From Stenotrophomonas maltophilia D457 (GTDB lineage: Bacteria > Pseudomonadota > Gammaproteobacteria > Xanthomonadales > Xanthomonadaceae): DNA of 64,000 bases. The position numbers were made by a program, and so were the translations under genes. Location of the stretch: NCBI RefSeq assembly GCF_000284595.1, contig NC_017671.1, positions 2,885,001 through 2,949,000 on the forward strand, read 5' to 3'. The notes below the pieces were generated by a model that searched no databases, was not told the origin of the DNA, and saw only the letters and a list, made by a program, of their open reading frames with translations. How positions within the stretch are numbered: the stretch's first letter is position 1; each line of letters opens with the position of its first letter. Below are positions 38,699 to 47,157 of this stretch, piece after piece.

Positions 38699-39241
38699 TC
38701 AATAGCGATCAAACACCGGCTGCGTGCAATCCGCATAGACTTCATCGCATCCGCCCGGTTGATCGTTCCTGCACAGTGACCGCGCCGTCTCAAGTGCAGC
38801 TCCCGGCGTGGGTCCCGATCCAATACCAGATTGCCCCCGTCCCGAACGGCCAGCAGGGATGGCCCATGAGACGCACTGGTTGAAGTACGTCATGTTGAGC
38901 GAGCAATCAGGAGCTCCGCTGATACCACATTTGGACAGCGCCTCCTTCTCAGCGGCTCGCCGGGATCTCATCCCGGTTGAAACACCGGCCTCGGACGTGG
39001 CCTTCGAGACCGCAATCGCGCCCCAGGTTTTCACCCATTCCCCAGCGGGCGCGGGTGCCGGCGCGGACGGAGTCATGGAAGTTCCACTAGATCCGGGAAT
39101 TGGTGCACACCCCTGAACACCCTGGCCGCCAATGGGGTACATCCCCGGCGGACAGTTGCCTTCTGCGTGCGCGGAACTGATACCTCCAACAAACCCGGCG
39201 GCAGCAGCAACCAACACCCCGGCCAGACCGCATTTCATCAT
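38699..39241 (-). CDS. DUF4189 exported protein, unit E
   Basis: A 180-residue protein with a signal peptide cut after SSAHA. The mature N-terminus has the array signature CPPGMYPIGGQGVQGCAPIPG, a short Pro/Ala linker, then the DUF4189 body: GEWVKTWGAIAVSKATSEAGVSTGMRSRRAAEKEALSKC, a Cys-rich core and a C-terminus ending FDRY. DUF4189 proteins are secreted and of unknown function. AGGAGG lies 5 nt before the first of two ATGs. This is the unit furthest from virB6 and the last gene of the array. The 480 bp between it and the effector module show no gene, only an ATCGGGAT/ATCCCGAT hairpin near 38515-38545. Confidence 0.85.
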   Translation of the reverse strand: MMKCGLAGVLVAAAAGFVGGISSAHAEGNCPPGMYPIGGQGVQGCAPIPGSSGTSMTPSAPAPAPAGEWVKTWGAIAVSKATSEAGVSTGMRSRRAAEKEALSKCGISGAPDCSLNMTYFNQCVSWAIPAGRSGRGQSGIGSGPTPGAALETARSLCRNDQPGGCDEVYADCTQPVFDRY

Positions 39242-39491
39242 CCCAACCTCCTGATTCAGTGATCCTTGCGCCTTCCCCGAGGATGGCGCCGCGGATGCGA
39301 CTCCCGGATTAAAACAGGTCGCAGAAGGCTTGTAGCCCTGCTCCTTCAGCTGCCCGCCTTTTGATGGCGACAGCTATCGCCTGCCACTCATTGGACTCGT
39401 TTGATTTGGACATGTGAAATTTTGCAACGGCTCACCATCCACTCAACCCTTCGCCCAGCGGTTCCGGAGGCACAGCTGAGAGGCGGCAACA

Positions 39492-40025
39492 TCAATACGC
39501 CTTGAAGATCGGCTTTGTGCAATCCGTATAGAAAACCTCGCATGCCCCGGCTTGGTCATTTGTGCAGCCTTTCTGAGCTTCGCGCTCTGCCACGTCGAGT
39601 GTCGGTCCGCGTCCAATACCAGATCCACCCTGACCTGTCCGGCCGCTGGGAACTACCCATGCCGCACACTGATTGAAGTAGGCAAGCATAACCTTGCAAT
39701 CGTTCGCACCCGCGGAAGCACACTTGCCAAGGGCTTCCTGCTCCGCTCCACTCTTCCTTCGCTGCCCTGTCGACACACCTGCATGCGACGTTCGCTTGGA
39801 TGTGGCAATTGCACCCCAGGTGGTGATCCATTCTCCAGACGGTTGTGGCGGCGAGACGGGAGCGGTCAACCCGCCATTGTTTGCTCCCGGGATAGGTGCA
39901 CAGCCCTGTACTCCCTGTCCTCCGATCGGATACATAGCAGGGGGACAGTTGCCCTCCGCACTTGCGGACGAGAATACTAGCGAGAGCATTGCTGCTACGA
40001 CCACTTGCATCGAACGACTAGTCAT
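39492..40025 (-). CDS. DUF4189 exported protein, unit D
   Basis: A 177-residue protein with signal peptide (VVVAAMLSLVFSSASA), CPPAMYPIGGQGVQGCAPIPG, and the body GEWITTWGAIATSKRTSHAGVSTGQRRKSGAEQEALGKC ending FKAY. It is very similar to unit B through the body. Its first 30 codons and the DNA upstream are also closely related to the broken unit at 43752-44278, evidence of a segmental duplication. A GTG two codons upstream is an alternative start. The 250 bp downstream hold no gene. Confidence 0.85.
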   Translation of the reverse strand: MTSRSMQVVVAAMLSLVFSSASAEGNCPPAMYPIGGQGVQGCAPIPGANNGGLTAPVSPPQPSGEWITTWGAIATSKRTSHAGVSTGQRRKSGAEQEALGKCASAGANDCKVMLAYFNQCAAWVVPSGRTGQGGSGIGRGPTLDVAEREAQKGCTNDQAGACEVFYTDCTKPIFKAY

Positions 40026-40191
40026 TTTCACTCACTCGCGTCCGATCCAATTTGCAACCATCTGCAAACACGTATGAAGTCTCCGGGGCACACTGGAAAA
40101 AGTCCAAGCCATATCAGACGCTGTAACGCATAGCGCCCTTTTCTGACGTGGCATGCATACCTGTTGACAGATATCATGCGGAACTTGGCGA

Positions 40192-40580
40192 TCAGCGATA
40201 CGCCCTGAATTCCGACATGCTGCAGGCCGAGTAGGCGACTTCACACGCTCCCCCATCATTCACAGAGGCGCATTCCTTCAACGCGAGCGATTGAGCTTCG
40301 TCAAGTGTTTCAGCGCTGGCAACGATTGAATTTCCGGCAGCCTGTCCGCCCGAGCGGGGCGACGGATCGGCGATTGCGGCGCATTGATCGTGATAGCTCA
40401 AACGAATCTGACACTTGCTCCCTCCTCGCCGGACACATTTGTCGATCGCCGCCGCTTCCGCAGCTCACTTCGATTTCTGGGATACAAGGTCGGCACGGCG
40501 CTACCACCTATCTGCGAATATGCCATGAAGGTACCCAGGGTGCCCTGGAAGAACATCGCAGCCGTTGGGGGCGCAGTCAG
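40192..40580 (-). pseudogene. Chimeric remnant: virB6 piece joined to DUF4189 3' end
   Basis: Positions 40580-40487 match about 94 bp of virB6 (MAAMFFQGTLGTFMAYSQIGGSAVPT region, one mismatch seen). The sequence then switches at once to the 3' half of a DUF4189 gene that runs to 40192 (CVRRGGSKCQIRLSYHDQCAA... ending FRAYR). The virB6 piece and DUF4189 part are in different frames, so no fused protein is made. The DUF4189 part is nearly identical to the 3' end of the broken unit at 44445-45099. Confidence 0.75.
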
Positions 40581-40900
40581 TGCGCACGATGATTCGTTCC
40601 TGCAGCTCCCTTGCGCGGCCCCGTAGCCTCTGCGTCAGACTGGATCCATGCCAGACAGGAAGTACGTGCTTCCCCCGCTCAGGGTGATCCACAAAGCGTA
40701 CCAATTGAAGAAAGTCATGCCGCCGCTGTGATCACGCGCCCAAAAGCGGCGCATTCTTACAGAGCTTCCCGTTCCGCGCCCTTCTTTTAGCGGCATCTCA
40801 TGGAAACACTGGCATTCGAGGTACTGACAAGAGCGCAACCCCACTCACGCTAATCTGACGATCAATTCCCAATTTTTCTGCTGACCTATCTGAAGCCTTA
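40581..40900. other. Gap between DUF4189 unit C and the chimeric remnant
   Basis: No complete gene. On the minus strand a short open stretch reads MTFFNWYALWITLSGGSTYF, like a piece of a membrane protein, then stops at about 40635. I cannot place it. The DNA is visibly richer in A and T than the housekeeping half of the window. Confidence 0.4.
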
Positions 40901-41428
40901 TCAATACTTCCGGAAGACGGGCAAGGAGCATTCGGAATAGACGACGGCGCACTTTCCGCCTCCGGTATCCCGACAATGACCAATCGCATTTCTAGCGACG
41001 GTCTCTGCGTCCACCGCCGTATCCAGGGAGCCCTGCCCCTTTCCTGAGGACGGCACAGCGAATGCAACGCATTGGTTGTAATAGGTAACCGAAGACTTGC
41101 AGTCCTTTGCACCCTCTGCGGCACACTTCTTGATCGCCGCAGCCACCGCGCGCCGCTCGCTGGACTCATTGGCTGCGGTACCGACGAGATTTGACGTAGG
41201 CGACTCAGCCACGGCTCCCCATCTCGTCAACCACTCCCCCAACGGCTGAGCAGGAGCGGGAGCAGAGGCTGAAGCCGTTCCACCAACTGCACCAGGAATT
41301 GGCGCACAACCCTGGACACCCTGCCCACCGATCGGATACGACCCCGGGGGGCAGCCACCCTCTCCTGATGCGGAGTGTACGCATAACAACAATACAACGA
41401 GAACTGTGTAGGTCAAAGTCGTTCGCAT
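40901..41428 (-). CDS. DUF4189 exported protein, unit C (follows a virB6 3' copy)
   Basis: A 175-residue protein with a signal peptide cut near SASG. It has the array signature CPPGSYPIGGQGVQGCAPIPG, then GEWLTRWGAVAESPTSNLVGTAANESSERRAVAAAIKKC, a more divergent body than the other units, and a C-terminus FRKY. The start is the second of two adjacent ATGs, 5 nt after GGAGG. It begins only 23 bp after the stop of a partial virB6 copy (41452-42048), the same arrangement as at the real virB6. Its body differs most from the others, so it would give the largest change if moved behind virB6. Confidence 0.85.
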   Translation of the reverse strand: MRTTLTYTVLVVLLLCVHSASGEGGCPPGSYPIGGQGVQGCAPIPGAVGGTASASAPAPAQPLGEWLTRWGAVAESPTSNLVGTAANESSERRAVAAAIKKCAAEGAKDCKSSVTYYNQCVAFAVPSSGKGQGSLDTAVDAETVARNAIGHCRDTGGGKCAVVYSECSLPVFRKY

Positions 41429-41451
41429 CATGGCCTCCAATTCCCGAAGAG

Positions 41452-42048
41452 TTACGAATTCATTGTTCCAGCATTGCCGCGCTGCCCACTCTGAATCGGA
41501 GATTCAGTGGTCGCGCCTCCAAATCTAGGCGTTGCATCTTGAACCGGAACCTGACTTGAGGCCCTCGAATTGGTGGGAACCGGAGGCATATACACCCCCC
41601 CGCTCGATCCACTAGAACCCGGCGGCTGCCCATTTGGACCCGGCGAGGTCGGCACGGCGCTACCACCTATCTGCGAATATGCCATGAAGGTACCCAGGGT
41701 GCCCTGGAAGAACATCGCAGCCATTGGGGGCGCAGTCAGGATCAGCGTCGTCAGGATCAGGCCCATGCCGCCCTGCTGCAGCGCCATGCTGCTCATGCCC
41801 TCGGTCAGGTTCGACCCCAGCAGTGCACCCAGCGCAGACGCGCCCCAGAACGAAGCCGCCACGCGCGCCACCATTTCCATGGCAATGCCGGTCATCGCAG
41901 CCAGCACCGCCATTGAGAACATGGTGCCGATGCCATAGAACAACCATCGTTGGAACAGGGACTTTGTCTGCTCAAACAGCAGGCGGAGGATGAACAGCGG
42001 ACTTAAACCAATGAGCAATGACATTGCGATCTGGTACAGCAACAGCAT
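41452..42048 (-). pseudogene. Partial virB6 copy (C-terminal half) with its own variable tail
   Basis: An open frame of 198 residues that repeats VirB6 from LLLYQIAMSLLIG to the linker PTSPGPNGQPPGSSG with almost no change in DNA, then diverges into its own tail (GGVYMPPVPTNSRASSQVPVQD onward) and ends RGNAGTMNS. It lacks the N-terminal half of VirB6, so it cannot be a working channel on its own. The homology to virB6 ends abruptly at about 42049. It could be a silent donor for recombination into virB6. The 243 bp upstream (42049-42292) hold no gene. Confidence 0.85.
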
Positions 42049-42292
42049 GCGCCTGCTGTATCGGCCGGTCCACCGTTACCAAGCCGATGATCTGTCCGCG
42101 ACACGCGCTGACCTCGTCTGAGTACATCTCCAACAACTTCCGCTGGCTCACCGAAGTGATTGCGAACTCAATATAGTAGAGGCTCAGCCATCAAATCATC
42201 CGCGCACAAACCTGTCTTCTCCCCGAAGCACGAGATCTGACGCTTCATATGTAGAGTCCCGAGGTCCTCAGAACAGATTCAATTCTACTGTT

Positions 42293-42829
42293 TCAGTAAG
42301 TCCTGAATATGGGCTTTGTGCAGTCAGTGTAAAAGACCTTGCAGGCCCCAGCTTCGTCATTTGTGCAGCCCTTCTGCGCCTCCTGCTCCGCCAGCTCAAG
42401 TGTTGGCCCTCTTCCTATGCCAGATCCTCCCCGCCCCGTCTGTCCACTTGGCACCACCCACGCGGCACATTGATTGAAGTAGGCAAGCACCACTTGACAG
42501 TCCTTTGCACCCGCCGAGGAACATTTGCCAAGCGCCTCTTTTTCCGCGCCACTTTTCTTTCGCTGACCAGTGGATACACCAGCATCGGAAGTGCGCTTGG
42601 AGGTGGCAATCGCTCCCCAAGTGGTGATCCACTCACCGGAAGGTTGAGGCGGTGAAACAGGGGCGGTTGTACCACCGCCAGTTGCCCCGGGAATCGGCGC
42701 ACAACCCTGCACCCCTTGGCCACCTATAGGATAGAAGCCAGGCGGACAATTCCCCTCCGCCAAGGCGGAATCAATGCTCCAAGCAGTTCCAACCATCAGG
42801 ACCATCAATGCAGGCAACACGGATTTCAT
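42293..42829 (-). CDS. DUF4189 exported protein, unit B (follows a virB6 3' copy)
   Basis: A 178-residue protein. Signal peptide MKSVLPALMVLMVGTAWSID, then CPPGFYPIGGQGVQGCAPIPG and the body GEWITTWGAIATSKRTSDAGVSTGQRKKSGAEKEALGKC, ending FRTY. It is the closest relative of unit D. It begins 35 bp after the stop of the virB6 copy at 42865, again copying the virB6-DUF4189 arrangement. An alternative start 13 codons upstream overlaps the end of that copy but would put the signal peptide inside the chain. Confidence 0.85.
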   Translation of the reverse strand: MKSVLPALMVLMVGTAWSIDSALAEGNCPPGFYPIGGQGVQGCAPIPGATGGGTTAPVSPPQPSGEWITTWGAIATSKRTSDAGVSTGQRKKSGAEKEALGKCSSAGAKDCQVVLAYFNQCAAWVVPSGQTGRGGSGIGRGPTLELAEQEAQKGCTNDEAGACKVFYTDCTKPIFRTY

Positions 42830-42864
42830 GAGGACGGGATTCCATTGACGACAATTTTGGTCAA

Positions 42865-43290
42865 TCAAGTGTTGCCGGAGGGAGCATTGCCCCGCAAACC
42901 TGGGCCTGAAGTAGATTGCACTTCGCCCTGACCTTGGAGTCTAGGTGTCGCACTCTGGTTGGCCAACACACCGGTACTTGAGTTCGAAGCTGGCGCCGGA
43001 GGCGTAAACATACCACCCGACCCACTAGAACCCGGCGGCTGCCCATTCGGACCCGGCGAGGTCGGCACGGCGCTACCACCTATCTGCGAATATGCCATGA
43101 AGGTACCCAGGGTGCCCTGGAAGAACATCGCAGCCATTGGGGGCGCAGTCAGAATCAGCGTCGTCAGGATCAGGCCCATACTGCCCTGCTGCAGCGCCAT
43201 GCTACTCATGCCCTCGGTCAGGTTCGACCCCAGTAGTGCACCCAGCGCCGACGCACCCCAGAACGAAGCCGCCACGCGCGCCACCATTTC
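42865..43290 (-). pseudogene. Partial virB6 copy (last third) with its own variable tail
   Basis: This copy repeats VirB6 from MVARVAASFWGASALGALLG to the PGSSGSGG linker, then carries a distinct tail (MFTPPAPASNSSTGVLANQ onward) ending GLRGNAPSGNT, almost the same last ten residues as VirB6 itself. At 43290 the virB6 match ends and DUF4189 sequence begins, out of frame. Without the membrane part it is not a working VirB6. Confidence 0.85.
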
Positions 43291-43601
43291 TGCAGTCACG
43301 AGCTCCGCTCATCCGGCATTTGGAAAGCACCTCTTTCACAGCAGTGCTTTTGAATCTCTGTCCAGTTGAAACGCCGGCATCAGAGGTGGCCCTCGGAACA
43401 GCGATGGCCGCCAAGCTTTCACCCACTCTCCTAGAGGGCGCAGCGGGGCTCGCCGCCGTACCAGCAACTCCGGGAATCGGGGCACAACCTTGAACACTCT
43501 GTCCACCGATTGGATGCATTCCGGGAGGGCAGTTGCCCTCGGCCATGACCGGCGAACACTAATGAAACCATCACAACCAGCGACCGCATCAAATACTGCA
43601 T
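43291..43601 (-). pseudogene. DUF4189 pseudogene truncated by a virB6 copy
   Basis: A ribosome site GGGAG and ATG at 43601 open a signal peptide (MQYLMRSLVVMVSLVFAG), but a one-base shift separates it from CPPGMHPIGGQSVQGCAPIPG. A second shift lies near GEWVKAW/AAIAVP. The body (ATSDAGVSTGQRFKSTAVKEVLSKC) then stops where virB6 sequence begins at about 43290, so the 3' half is missing. Confidence 0.8.
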
Positions 43602-43751
43602 TGGACTCCCTCAGCACAGCATCGAACGGTGACAGCGGTGCGCTCCCGGCTGGTGAGCCGTTGATCTGGAGGTAGTGACGGCGGTGCGCCGGCTTACTCC
43701 AAGGTACGGCCCTCTAAAGCCATCAAACAATCGAACGCCGCCTGACACCCT

Positions 43752-44278
43752 TTAATACTTGCGGACGATCGGCGCGGAACATGCCGAGTAGATCCTCTTG
43801 CAATGCGCCCCGCTTGCTGCCTTACAGTCACGCATGGCTTGCTCCCCGGCGCTCTCCACGGTCCCCGAACTGGCGTACTGTGTACCGGTGGATGCCAGTT
43901 CCGAGGTGACAGCATCCACACATTGATTCTGGTAGGTGAACTCGATCCTGCAACGTCCACCGTTCTACTCGCAATTCGAAATCGCGGCCCTCTTCGCAGC
44001 ACGCTCACTGGGCTCACCTACAGCTGCGCCCCCCTCCGAACCGCTGGATGAGCCAGCGAGTGCGCTCAGGTCCTAACCCATTCACCCAATGGTCTGGGCG
44101 GAGGAGTAGGAATCGTAGCGCTGCTCCCAGAACTGGCTCCTGGAATTGGCGCGCAGCCCTGTACTCCCTGCCCTCCAATCGGATACATACCGGGAGGGCG
44201 GTTCCTTTCTGCACTTGCGGAGGAGAATGCTAGAGAGAACATTGCTGCGATGACCGCTTGCGTCAACCGACCAGTCAT
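43752..44278 (-). pseudogene. DUF4189 pseudogene with internal deletion and stops
   Basis: Start MTGRLTQAVIAAMFSLAFSSASA and RPPGMYPIGGQGVQGCAPIPG are intact, but the frame stops just after GEWVRT. The WGAIA core is deleted; a second part (GEPSERAAKRAAISNC) is followed by a TAG in place of a codon, then CRIEFTYQNQCVDAV and a proper C-terminus IVRKY ending at 43752. The first 30 codons resemble unit D. The 75 bp on its 3' side (43694-43751) show nothing else. Confidence 0.8.
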
Positions 44279-44444
44279 GAACACACAGCCACGCCCGAGC
44301 TCAGTTTCCAGCCATCTGCGAACATGCATGAAGTCTCCAGACGCCTCGGAACAACATCACAGACATGGCGAATTCGGCGCGAGTAACGCCACCTTCCAGT
44401 GCAGCATGAATACCTGCTGATACCCGTCATGCAGAGCCTGGCAA

Positions 44445-45099
44445 TCAGCGATACGCCCTGAATTCCGACCTGCTGTAGGCCGAGCAGGCCACTTCACACG
44501 CTCCCCCATCATTCACAGAGGCGCATTCCTTCAACGCGAGGGATTGAGCTTCGTCAAATGTTTCAGCGCTGGCAACGATTGAATTTCCGGCAGCCTGTCC
44601 GCCCGAGCGGGGCGACGGATCGGCGACCGCGGCGCATTGATCGTGATAGCTCAAACGAATCTCACACTTGCTCCCTCCTCGCCGGACACATCCGTCGATC
44701 GCCGCCGCTTCCACAGCTCGCTTCGATTTCTGGGATACGGAAACACCGGTTGCCATCAAGCCACCAGTGGCTGGTTTTTTATCCTCAGCGATGGCTCCCC
44801 AGCGATGCTGAGCTTCTGCTTGGACACACCAGTATCGCCTTGTCCGCCTGTCGCAATAGCGCCCCACGTTTTGTGCCACCGGCCTGTGGGATGGCTTGCC
44901 TGTATACCGACCTGCTGCCCCCCCCTCCAGTTCCAGCAACGGGAATCGGAGCACAACCTTGCACACCCCGCCCTCCCACGGGGTAGAAACCCGGCGGGCA
45001 GTTCCCTTCAGCCTTTGCGATTGGCGTCCATGCACAGAACCGGAATGCGCCAAGTGCCAAATCGACACACGCAACGGTGAGCCGGTTAAAAATAGGCAT
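44445..45099 (-). pseudogene. DUF4189 pseudogene with frameshifts and a partly doubled core
   Basis: Three reading frames are needed: signal peptide and CPPGFYPVGGRGVQGCAPIP in one, RWHKTWGAIATGG in a second, and a second RWGAIAEDKKP core plus the C-terminal half (SKRAVEAAAIDGCVRRGGSKCEIRLSYHDQCAA to FRAYR) in a third. Two WGAIA cores suggest that two units recombined here. The 3' part is nearly identical to the remnant at 40192-40487. Confidence 0.8.
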
Positions 45100-45206
45100 G
45101 CCTCTGCATCTCAATCACCTGATGCAACTCCACATTCCCGGATCGCAGAAGACGTGCCCGCCGCTGCCCTCCGAGGTGCCATCAAGCTAGCCATGTCCTT
45201 GGAAGA

Positions 45207-45380
45207 TCATAACGTCCCTGCGCACGCCGCCGTGCAAAACAGAGCGGTCAGGGTCGGCCTCATTCTCAGTTGCAGCAGCGCAGCCGCGCCCGAGGCTTCT
45301 CGGAGCCAAGCCGCCGTGCGCGCAAATTGCAACAAACAGATAGCGATCCGCGTCATTGCAATCATCCCGAGCACGGCCAT
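45207..45380 (-). CDS. Possible 57-residue protein after DUF4189 unit A
   Basis: An ATG at 45380 lies just after the unit A stop (TGA, one base, ATG), which would allow coupled translation. It encodes MAVLGMIAMTRIAICLLQFA and then Ala/Leu-rich sequence ending CTAACAGTL, with one hydrophobic stretch. There is no family match and coding potential is weak; it may be only the remains of a lost gene. The remaining 107 bp up to the next pseudogene (45100-45206) hold nothing I can name. Confidence 0.2.
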   Translation of the reverse strand: MAVLGMIAMTRIAICLLQFARTAAWLREASGAAALLQLRMRPTLTALFCTAACAGTL

Positions 45381-45381
45381 T

Positions 45382-45924
45382 TCAGTACTTCCTGAACAAG
45401 GGCTCGGTGCAATTTGCATACACGGGAGCACAGGCTCCCGGCTTGTCATTCTTGCAGACTCCCTGAGCAGCCCGCTCGGCATCACCCGGAGTCGGACCGG
45501 TGCCAATTCCTGACAGGCCATTTCCGGTCCTTCCGCTCGGGATGACCCAAGAAACGCACTGATTGAAATAGGTCATGCTGACCCTGCAATCGCTTGCTCC
45601 GCTGGCAGCACATTCTGAGACGGCTTTGCGCTCCGCCTCCTTCTTTGACCGGTGCCCCGTAGAAACGCCGGCATCGGAAGTGCTGGCGGATACCGCAATT
45701 CCGCCCCAGGTCTTGATCCACTCACCCGTAGGTTGCGGAGGAGGAGGTGGAGACTGCTGGGCGGCGCCGCCAGACGCCGCGCCGGGAATTGGTGCGCATC
45801 CCATTGCCCCTTGCCCCCCCACGGGGTAGTAACCGGGAGGACAGGCTCCGCCTTCTGCACGTGCAGAGGAAGCTGAAGCTGCGATGATTCCCAAAGACAG
45901 CAGGCTAAAGAAAATAGAGCGCAT
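45382..45924 (-). CDS. DUF4189 exported protein, unit A (paired with virB6)
   Basis: A 180-residue protein. Signal peptide MRSIFFSLLSLGIIAASAS, then CPPGYYPVGGQGAMGCAPIPG, a Pro/Gln linker and the body GEWIKTWGGIAVSASTSDAGVSTGHRSKKEAERKAVSEC, ending FRKY. GAGGGG lies before the ATG at 45924; an earlier in-frame start is less likely. It starts 35 bp after the virB6 stop, so it is the current last gene of the T4SS operon. Both it and the VirB6 tail should be in the periplasm, so a physical partnership is possible but not shown. Confidence 0.87.
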   Translation of the reverse strand: MRSIFFSLLSLGIIAASASSARAEGGACPPGYYPVGGQGAMGCAPIPGAASGGAAQQSPPPPPQPTGEWIKTWGGIAVSASTSDAGVSTGHRSKKEAERKAVSECAASGASDCRVSMTYFNQCVSWVIPSGRTGNGLSGIGTGPTPGDAERAAQGVCKNDKPGACAPVYANCTEPLFRKY

Positions 45925-45959
45925 GAAACCCCTCAAATAGACAGCAAGCCAAAGCAAAA

Positions 45960-47105
45960 TCAGGAGTTACCGGACGGTGCATTGCCGCGGAGCCCCGTTG
46001 ATGCATGAGCGGCCTCATGATTATGAATCTTCGGCATCGCGACTTGATTCGCTGTGGAAGAACCACTTTCAGTAGAAGGCTTGGCAGGCGCATACATGCC
46101 CCCCGACCCACTAGAACCCGGCGGCTGCCCATTTGGACCCGGCGAGGTCGGCACGGCGCTACCACCTATCTGCGAATATGCCATGAAGGTACCTAGGGTG
46201 CCCTGGAAGAACATCGCAGCCATTGGGGGCGCAGTCAGGATCAGCGTCGTCAGGATCAGGCCCATGCCGCCCTGCTGCAGCGCCATGCTGCTCATGCCCT
46301 CGGTCAGGTTCGACCCCAGCAGTGCACCCAGCGCAGACGCACCCCAGAACGAAGCCGCCACGCGCGCCACCATTTCCATGGCAATGCCGGTCATCGCAGC
46401 CAACACCGCCATCGAGAACATGGTGCCGATGCCATAGAACAACCATCGTTGGAACAGGGACTTTGTCTGCTCAAACAGCAGGCACAGGATGAACAGTGGA
46501 CCAAAACCAATGAACAATGACATTGCGATCTGGTACAGCAATAGCATGGCGCCCGCCGTAACGGCTGGTCCGCCGGTGCCCAGCCCAATGAACCACATTG
46601 CACGGGTCTTTGCGCTATCCAGCGTTACGTCGCCGGCAACATCCAGCACACTTACCGACGTGAGCGCCAGCTGCATATAACCCAGGTTCTTGTCAATCAG
46701 TTCCTCGGCGGTCGACTTCTTTCCGGTCACGATATAGGTGATCTGGTCCTGCACATCGCCAGTCAGGAAGTTCTGCAGCTTGGTCCCAAACATGGCCATC
46801 GACGTAGCGACCGTAACGATCAGTGCCGCCCGTGCCATGTTCGTCATCAACGCAGCCATCGAGTCACGGCTTCGCCCAGTCACGATGCGGAAGCCCTGGA
46901 TGAGCACCCACAGCGTCATCAGCACCAGGGCCATCGTGCCGACCCAGGTCATCATCCGGCTCAGGATACCGTTGCCGAAATTGGTGATCTCTTCGCGCAG
47001 ATATTCCAGGATCAGCCGGAAGAAGACGAAGTCGCCCACGGAGGCGAACAACGTGCCGTGCAACAGATCATTGAACACCATACCGTGCATCATTCCCTGA
47101 CTCAT
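45960..47105 (-). CDS. virB6: VirB6, inner-membrane T4SS channel component
   Basis: A 381-residue polytopic membrane protein of the T4SS inner-membrane platform. Hydrophobic spans occur near residues 52-75, 87-105, 165-205 and 215-300, including the conserved WLFYGIGTMFSMAVLAAMTGIAMEM part. After GGSAVPTSPGPNGQPPGSSGSGG it has a 50-residue polar tail (MYAPAKPSTESGSSTANQV onward) ending GLRGNAPSGNS. The 3' half is repeated almost unchanged in two copies downstream, each with another tail. ATG at 47105 was preferred over the GTG one codon earlier. A GCCCCG/CGGGGC hairpin lies in the gap to virB5. Confidence 0.93.
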   Translation of the reverse strand: MSQGMMHGMVFNDLLHGTLFASVGDFVFFRLILEYLREEITNFGNGILSRMMTWVGTMALVLMTLWVLIQGFRIVTGRSRDSMAALMTNMARAALIVTVATSMAMFGTKLQNFLTGDVQDQITYIVTGKKSTAEELIDKNLGYMQLALTSVSVLDVAGDVTLDSAKTRAMWFIGLGTGGPAVTAGAMLLLYQIAMSLFIGFGPLFILCLLFEQTKSLFQRWLFYGIGTMFSMAVLAAMTGIAMEMVARVAASFWGASALGALLGSNLTEGMSSMALQQGGMGLILTTLILTAPPMAAMFFQGTLGTFMAYSQIGGSAVPTSPGPNGQPPGSSGSGGMYAPAKPSTESGSSTANQVAMPKIHNHEAAHASTGLRGNAPSGNS

Positions 47106-47157
47106 CACATCACCCGCCCCGCGTCGGGGCCCTGCTGGAGTGCGTTGCGCACGTGAT

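Noticed and set aside
38699..45924. DUF4189 proteins as T4SS effectors
   Set aside because: They have Sec signal peptides and no C-terminal XVIPCD domain, so VirD4 should not recruit them from the cytoplasm.
38699..45924. CRISPR-like or integron cassette array
   Set aside because: Repeats are gene-sized coding units without short direct repeats, attC-like hairpins or an integrase.
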